64,000 nt of DNA. Origin: Viola odorata. Taxonomy: Eukaryota; Streptophyta; Magnoliopsida; Malpighiales; Violaceae. Of the stretch, positions 62,083-64,000 are shown in pieces. The position numbers and the translations under genes are program-made. Numbering within the stretch: the first letter of the stretch is position 1; every line of letters begins with the position of its first letter. The stretch is from positions 47,714,158-47,778,157 of the forward strand of contig OY829540.1 of the NCBI GenBank assembly GCA_963691705.1, given 5' to 3'. Under the pieces are notes generated by a model that was given only the letters and a program-made list of their open reading frames with translations, searched no databases and was not told the origin of the DNA.

Positions 62083-62087
62083 CCGCT

Positions 62088-62840
62088 ACTAATCCACTTG
62101 TTCAGAGAAAGTTTGGCCAAGCATGCATTGACCTGGTACATGAATCTGGATTGGAATAGAATCAGGACTTGGAGAGATTTGTTTGACGCCTTCTTCAAAC
62201 AATACAAGTTGAACATGGAAGTAGGCCCGGACCATTCTGAAGAGAACCAATGAACCAGTGAAGGCGTATGCTAAAAATGGAGAGAACTTGCAGCCAGAAT
62301 TTCTCCACTTCGGGGCTGCAAAGAACTCGTGTCAGTTCTTGAGAACAGTTTCTAAGCCCCTTACTACACTCATCGCATCTCCAATCCATCCAGCAGCTTC
62401 TCTGATATGGTCCTAATAGCGGAGAGAGTGGAACAAGGAATCAAATTTGGAAAGATCATTGCCAAAAGGAACACCCAAGTTGGCGCCTATTATAAAGAAA
62501 GATGTCAACCTAGTTATGGGCAATCTTTTCCATCACTTCCCACACAATCTAAATCGTACAAGCCCACCAAGAAGCTAAAACTAGGAACCATGGGCACCTC
62601 TTCCAGCCCTAGAAAGGGAAATTTATGAACATCTTGTAGCAACTGGAACAAATCGTATCAACCCCAATCCGACCTCTCCAAACTCTTGCCCAAAGGGATT
62701 CAATTCAATCCTGGTGTTGCGTGTGTGAGCTCCGGGTCACTGCTCCACCTTTAGGAAAAAGGTTCTTCACTTGGTCAAGCACAAAAGGATCTCCTTCGAA
62801 GGGTTAGCCGAAAGACTCTATCCGACCACCAACTCTTAAA
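62088..62840 (+). pseudogene. gag C-terminal part of the older element
   Basis: Resumes the gag interrupted at 25973, with LLIHLFRESLAKHALTWYM, FSDMVLIAERVEQGIK and, near the end, SFEGLAE and TTNS-stop, each aligning with the young gag. Frameshifts and stops occur from about 62240 onward, and the zinc-knuckle region is damaged. The end of the reading frame matches that of the young gag: a stop followed by similar non-coding sequence instead of a protease. The older element therefore appears to have been gag-only as well. Confidence 0.85.
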
Positions 62841-62985
62841 TGAATGCTCTCCAGGCCCATGGTGGACCCATTCAGCTTATTCAGCGGGAATATCTCCAAT
62901 GTTTTTGTGCATTAGTCAAGCCTATGACTATAAATAAGGGCATTCCATGGGAGACAACCCACATGTTCTAATAACAATACTCCTA
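62841..62985 (+). other. Post-gag sequence of the older element
   Basis: It aligns with 34177-34315 of the young element, including 'gtcaagcctatgactata' and the stem-loop region ATGGGAGACAACCCAC. Similarity stops near 62980, where sequence typical of a different LTR begins. Confidence 0.65.
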
Positions 62986-63335
62986 ACGACAAGGGCATTT
63001 TCGTCTTATACCCCGCGGTGGGGGTAAAGCTGTTGATCCTACCGCTCCGACAGCATCAAGGCTATCACCTCTCTCTATGTGACTGACACTGGGATGGTAG
63101 ACATCAGCGAGGGGGTCCCATACGTCACTTCGCCATGACACGGGGCGTTATCCCATCCCAGGCCAAACCGGGCATCCCGTGAGGAGCATAGGCGTTGCCT
63201 TACCTAGGTAACGCCTACCCCCATACATATATCTAACGGAATGATAGCACACTCCATTAACGGGGAACTCTAACCCCCTGATGGGCGCGTTAGCACCTTG
63301 TGACCAAGATCACCCAGAAATACTCCACTTTTGCC

Positions 63336-63343
63336 TATAAATA
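63336..63343 (+). promoter_or_regulatory. TATA box of the third LTR element
   Basis: CCTATAAATACCTC lies about 200 bp before the LTR end, a normal place for the retroelement promoter. The transcript would start near 63370. Confidence 0.5.
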
Positions 63344-63630
63344 CCTCTGCCACAAAAGAGGAAGGTAAGCCTAAGATTGCTAGCCAAAGCTCTGCTATTT
63401 CCATAGCTCTTACTGACTTAAGCATTGGAGTGTTTACGCCAGAGACCCCCTCCGGCGCTTCGCAGGTACATCGGGCGCCAAGGACAGCCGACCCCAAGAA
63501 CCATATTCCTCTACTACCCTTCAGCAAAGAGTCCGAATCTTATCAAATTGGTGCTTTCATTGAGAGCTTTGGTTTTATTAAGTAAGCATCCTTAATAACC
63601 AAGCTCTGTTTTCTGGAAATTTAGAGGATT

Positions 63631-64000
63631 ATGGCTTCTGACTCAGATCCCGTGCTGTCCCAGTCTTCTAGCCTCCCGTTTTCTACTCGTAGGCGACTTT
63701 TCCCTTTTGCCACCGTTGACGCTTCCATCACGGTGCAAGAAGTTCCACCAGGCATGTCGGATCCCTCTTTTGAGCAAGCAGCGGGAACATTTGTATCTCA
63801 GGCATATACTCCTTTATCCTAGATAGCGAGACCCAGTTATTCTATCCCCCATTCGGGGGCACCTGTGGTAGATGGCACAGGTAATCCTCTCGCGAATTCA
63901 ATATCGGCCCTTCGAGCCCAACAAGACTAGCTGACAGAATTAGCCGCAGGATTTACGCCTCATGTTTCGGGGCCTAGCGTGCCTTCTCATATAGTCTTCA
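63631..64000 (+). pseudogene. gag N-terminal region of the third element, with in-frame stops
   Basis: The frame starts at the ATG encoding MASDSDPVLSQSSSLPF and is Ser/Pro-rich, as gag N-termini of this group often are. In-frame TAG codons occur at 63820-63822 and again near 63930, while the same frame continues sensibly on either side (GAPVVDGTGNPL, LTELAAGFTPHVSG). The window ends before the conserved gag core, so assignment rests on position after the LTR and primer site. Confidence 0.5.

Larger units (their letters stand above)
21739..62985 (+). mobile_element. Older Ogre/Tat-like gag-bearing LTR element, split by a nested relative
   Basis: The left part is 21739-25973 (LTR, primer site, leader, gag N-terminus). 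The right part is from 62083 to about 62985 (gag C-terminal half and post-gag sequence). The gag reading breaks off just after an IHNEPL-like stretch at 25973 and resumes with LLIHLFRESLAKHALTWYM after 62087, exactly where the young array is bounded by CCGCT duplications. Its own 3' LTR is not seen, because a third element begins near 62985. It inserted into the 3' end of the receptor-kinase pseudogene. Many frameshifts and stops show that it is old. Confidence 0.8.
62985..64000 (+). mobile_element. 5' end of a third LTR retrotransposon (Tat/Retand-like), running off the window
   Basis: A G/C-richer LTR-like block runs to an ATCA end at 63545. It is followed two bases later by TTGGTGCTTTCATTGAGAG, a primer-site type I associate with Retand/Tat-group elements. 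TATAAATA lies at 63336-63343. A short leader and a gag-like frame follow. The left edge is uncertain (about 62980-62992) because no clean TG start stands out. The other LTR lies beyond the window. Confidence 0.6.

Overview
This is nuclear DNA of a flowering plant, most likely a eudicot. The support is a host gene with nine GT-AG exons, TGGGCY-type promoter motifs, a leucine-rich-repeat receptor kinase relic, and plant Ty3/gypsy elements of chromovirus and Ogre/Tat type. Nothing bacterial is present. One intact host gene is seen, SRP54 at 11324-15790. Almost everything else is transposable elements, several of them nested.

Layout. (1) 1-10.4 kb: a minus-strand Ty3/gypsy element (1236-9741, LTRs 1236-2239 and 8707-9741) with recognisable gag, protease, RT, RNase H and integrase, inactivated by stops and two frameshifts. 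It appears to sit inside the LTR of an older related element. (2) 10.4-16.3 kb: promoter, SRP54 and its 3' flank. (3) 16.9-18.6 kb: a non-autonomous DNA element flanked by an 8-9 bp duplication, carrying a SINE-like tRNA-derived head. (4) 18.65-21.74 kb: a MIK2-like LRR receptor kinase pseudogene, interrupted by a 444 bp hAT-type MITE with a perfect 8 bp target duplication. (5) 21.74-62.98 kb: an old Ogre/Tat-like, gag-bearing element inserted in the 3' end of the kinase pseudogene. Its gag is split at 25973/62083 by a young relative. (6) 25974-62082: the young relative, present as a tandem array of LTR-internal-LTR-internal-LTR-internal-LTR. It has four LTRs of exactly 3046 bp and three internal regions of about 7.9-8.0 kb, and the whole 36 kb block is bounded by one perfect 5 bp target duplication (CCGCT). 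(7) about 62.98-64.0 kb: the LTR, primer site and gag start of a third element running off the window.

The most unusual object is the array in (6). The element has LTRs, a primer-binding site, a polypurine tract and a 540-residue Ogre/Tat-type gag, but no protease, RT or integrase, so any mobility would depend on enzymes from another element. The older nested relative shows the same post-gag sequence, so pol-lessness looks like a family trait. Its leader carries about ten degenerate ~180 bp tandem units that are absent from the older relative. The LTR holds a series of perfect GGGCTTG/CAAGCCC hairpins and a U5 hairpin with a compensatory base-pair change between old and young elements. A strong splice donor in the LTR and an acceptor just before gag suggest that the leader is spliced out.

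The history read from nesting is: receptor kinase gene decays; old gag-only element inserts in it; young gag-only element inserts in the old gag; the young element becomes a three-unit tandem array; a further LTR element inserts downstream. All comparisons were made by eye. Clade names, identity levels and splicing are inferences, and exact alignments are named in the findings.
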